Of a stretch of DNA of 64,000 nt, positions 62,260 through 64,000 are shown in pieces. The stretch is from Sulfurovum indicum. Lineage in GTDB: Bacteria > Campylobacterota > Campylobacteria > Campylobacterales > Sulfurovaceae. Below the pieces are notes generated by a model that was not told where the DNA came from, ran no database searches, and was given only the letters and a program-made list of their open reading frames with translations. The translations under genes and the position numbers were made by a program. Location of the stretch: positions 1,178,001 to 1,242,000 of the forward strand of contig NZ_CP063164.1 in NCBI RefSeq assembly GCF_014931715.1, given 5' to 3'. Numbering within the stretch: position 1 is the first letter of the stretch; each line of letters begins with the position of its first letter.

Positions 62260-62376
62260 GAAACCATTATGCATTCCCACGTACAATGTGGAAACGAAAA
62301 GATATCGATTACGTTCACCTGTGCCCTATTGTACCCCTATTGGCGATGTCTCTTGTCGGGCCAAGGATACCCCAAC

Positions 62377-62805
62377 CTACATGTCATCACTTCGCACTCT
62401 CCTGCGCAGCTGCTTTTTGCCTGCATGTTTCTTCTTCGATGCCAAGCGACGTTTGACGGCACCTTTGGTCGGTTTGGTGGGGATGCGCTTTTTGTGCGTC
62501 ACATTGACACTCTTGATCAACTCCACCAGCCGCTCCAGTGCCTCTGCTCTGTTGAGTTCCTGACTTCGGTGATGCTGCGACTTGATGACGACAATGCCCT
62601 CCTTGGTGATGCGCTTGTCTTTGCGTGCAAGGAGTTTTGTTTTATAGTGTTCAGGCAGAGAAGATGCCGCGATGTCAAAGCGCAGATGCACCGCCGCCGC
62701 CACCTTGTTGACCTTCTGCCCGCCAGACCCCTGCGCCCGTATGGCAGAGATCTCCACTTCGTTTTCATCGAGGGTGACGGTGTTAGATATTTTCAGGGAT
62801 GGCAT
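62377..62805 (-). CDS. arfB: Alternative ribosome-rescue factor / peptidyl-tRNA hydrolase ArfB
   Basis: A 142-residue class I release-factor-like protein. AQGSGGQKVNKVAAAVHLRF contains the GGQ motif that triggers peptidyl-tRNA hydrolysis. The codon-recognition domains of full release factors are absent. The C-terminus is very basic (RRLASKKKHAGKKQLRRRV), as needed to occupy the empty mRNA channel of stalled ribosomes. It lies on the far side of the REP array. Confidence 0.94.
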   Translation of the reverse strand: MPSLKISNTVTLDENEVEISAIRAQGSGGQKVNKVAAAVHLRFDIAASSLPEHYKTKLLARKDKRITKEGIVVIKSQHHRSQELNRAEALERLVELIKSVNVTHKKRIPTKPTKGAVKRRLASKKKHAGKKQLRRRVRSDDM

Positions 62806-62913
62806 ATTTTCTCTTTTTGGTGCTTTCTTCTTAGAGTTTATCTATATCTACTTAAAAGTCCCTACAAAATTGATAAATTTATCTCTAAAACAGTAAAAAT
62901 ATGCATAATATAG

Positions 62914-62935
62914 TAATAAATATGCATATTTATTA
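62914..62935. promoter_or_regulatory. 22-bp perfect palindrome, putative operator of the Fic gene
   Basis: TAATAAATATG followed directly by its reverse complement. Two more ATGCAT cores flank it (ATGCATAATA at 62901-62910 and TATTATGCAT at 62931-62940), forming an inverted pair. It lies 52 bp before the Fic start, overlapping the expected promoter. Another palindrome, GATAAATTTATC, is at 62872-62883. Confidence 0.6.
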
Positions 62936-62986
62936 TGCATTTATGCTATTATATGGATAACATGAATGCCAAATAAGGATTTTACT

Positions 62987-63907
62987 ATGAACAATGTAGG
63001 CTACAAAGAGAAGATCGAAGCACTTCTTGAATACTACAAATTTTCAACCAAACTTGCAGAAGCTTTGCATGTGCACCGTATGTCTATACCAAACTGGCGT
63101 GAAGGCAAGGTTGAGATCAGCAAGGAGAACCGTTTGCGTATCGATGTACTCTATGCAACACACTGTGTCATCCCCTCTTTGAAAAAAGCGGATGTAGATG
63201 CGAAAGTACGCGAACTTGAAAGAGAAGACCACACTGCATATTTGGATAACATTGACATCGTTACCGAGGTAAGCAGAAAAAATGCCTTTGGTTCACTTGA
63301 AGTGGAAGTGGCTGATGTAAGCGAAAGCGTATTTTACAAAGTGGTGGAAGGCAGCTACATCGAGAAAGATATCGACAAGCGCAAATTTTTGGAGATGAAC
63401 AATCTTGCCTTTTTGACCAAGCAAATACTTGTAGATACCAAAGAGGGAAGAATCACCTCCATAGAGAGTGATCTTATCAAAAAATGGCATTTTGGTTTAA
63501 TGGCCGGCATCCGTGACGATGCGGGGAGGTACTCTACCAAAATGCGTATTATACCCGATACCAAAATCACTTTGACCCGACCTGAAGACATCCCTGAAGA
63601 GGTGGAGTACTGGGTAGGCAAATACGCTGAAGTCAAAAGCATTTACGACATTGCCCATGCCCATGAACATTTTGAGCTTATTCACCCTTTTGGTGATGGC
63701 AACGGCAGAGTAGGCAGACTGATCATGGCACATCAGTTTTTAAAGCTCGGTCTCTTGCCACCCATGATAGACGGACACAACAAAGCCCTCTACTACGCCA
63801 CACTCGAAAAGGCTCAGATAGATGGCAATATCATTCCTTTGGTCTATTTTTTAACAGAGGCAGTGGAGAGGATGAAAGCGCAGTTGGGGATAAAGAGAAG
63901 TTTATAA
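62987..63907 (+). CDS. Fic-domain protein with N-terminal helix-turn-helix-like segment
   Basis: A 306-residue protein. Residues 1-60 resemble a small DNA-binding helical domain (STKLAEALHVHRMSIPNW). The Fic domain has the core motif HPFGDGNGRVGRLI at 233, complete with catalytic histidine and anion-binding GNGR. Such enzymes usually AMPylate target proteins. No standard inhibitory motif ((S/T)xxxE(G/N)) was clearly found. The start at 62987 follows AAGGAT by 7 bp. The palindrome upstream suggests self-repression through the N-terminal domain. Confidence 0.87.
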   Translation: MNNVGYKEKIEALLEYYKFSTKLAEALHVHRMSIPNWREGKVEISKENRLRIDVLYATHCVIPSLKKADVDAKVRELEREDHTAYLDNIDIVTEVSRKNAFGSLEVEVADVSESVFYKVVEGSYIEKDIDKRKFLEMNNLAFLTKQILVDTKEGRITSIESDLIKKWHFGLMAGIRDDAGRYSTKMRIIPDTKITLTRPEDIPEEVEYWVGKYAEVKSIYDIAHAHEHFELIHPFGDGNGRVGRLIMAHQFLKLGLLPPMIDGHNKALYYATLEKAQIDGNIIPLVYFLTEAVERMKAQLGIKRSL

Positions 63908-64000
63908 GCCATCTCTCTGGTTCCCACGTTGCACGTGACACCCCTAGTTTCATAAGTCAAAAGAGAGATTGGCAAATGCCCCTTCGACACTTGCAGCACT

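Noticed and set aside
62177-62913. Plus-strand frames opposite arfB
   Set aside because: They are antisense to a well-supported release-factor-like gene and begin in REP sequence.

Overview
The window reads as a contiguous piece of chromosome from a Campylobacterota (former Epsilonproteobacteria) bacterium, most likely a marine sulfur-oxidising relative of Sulfurovum or Sulfurimonas. This is inferred from the family mix: an ArsS-type sensor kinase, a DUF1104/EF-hand protein, a long QueH, an lpxB-queH-fabZ-lpxA-clpX-mreB-mreC block, a SorAB sulfite dehydrogenase and many c-type cytochromes. Base composition is moderate. No rRNA, tRNA, prophage or CRISPR array was seen. Genes are tightly packed, often overlapping by 1-11 bp, and carry good Shine-Dalgarno sequences.

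Layout. 1-7.4 kb: muropeptide-sugar recycling genes (murU; amgK-anmK) on the minus strand, split by a plus-strand cluster for an SHP-type cytochrome, a diheme cytochrome, a cytochrome b561-diheme fusion, a Spy/CpxP-like protein and a two-component pair. 7.5-16.8 kb: a Tyr-rich secreted protein, a DUF4874/DUF4832 lipoprotein, an HtrA-like protease, a sodium symporter coupled to a murein amidase lipoprotein, AtpZ, hemL and a TonB protein. 16.9-23.8 kb: an outer-membrane barrel, an L,D-transpeptidase, an NhaC antiporter preceded by a pseudoknot-forming leader (candidate cation riboswitch), a SixA-like phosphatase and PolX. 23.8-26.6 kb: the three-gene AmmeMemoRadiSam operon, bordered by 82-bp tandem repeats with a diverged relative inside the operon. 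26.7-38.4 kb: housekeeping genes lpxB, queH, fabZ, lpxA, clpX, mreBC and carB, then a coupled yrdC-HIT-methyltransferase chain. 38.6-43.6 kb: sorAB, a TrmH-family methylase, small conserved proteins, exonuclease III and a second methyltransferase. 43.6-57.6 kb: signalling genes, including a 1448-residue CheB-CheR-PAS-kinase with a REC-HD-GYP partner, FIST plus GGDEF-EAL, and a hemerythrin-PAS protein, with an orphan TRAP binding protein and a cytochrome c-Spy fusion between them. 57.9-61.2 kb: a two-component system with EF-hand and DUF4405 proteins. 61.2-62.3 kb: a REP-associated tyrosine transposase (RAYT) inside an array of alternating REP hairpins. 62.3-64 kb: arfB and a Fic protein with a palindromic putative operator.

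How the parts fit together. Murein turnover is prominent: amidase, L,D-transpeptidase, AnmK, AmgK, MurU and the MreBC shape genes. Periplasmic redox chemistry and its sensing is a second theme: SHP/DHC/b561, SorAB and the cytochrome c-Spy protein. A third is cyclic-di-GMP and chemotaxis-type signalling. The strongest candidates for undescribed biology are the RAYT/REP array, the structured nhaC leader, the hairpin that buries the queH start site, the cytochrome-Spy associations, and the amr operon with its repeat elements.
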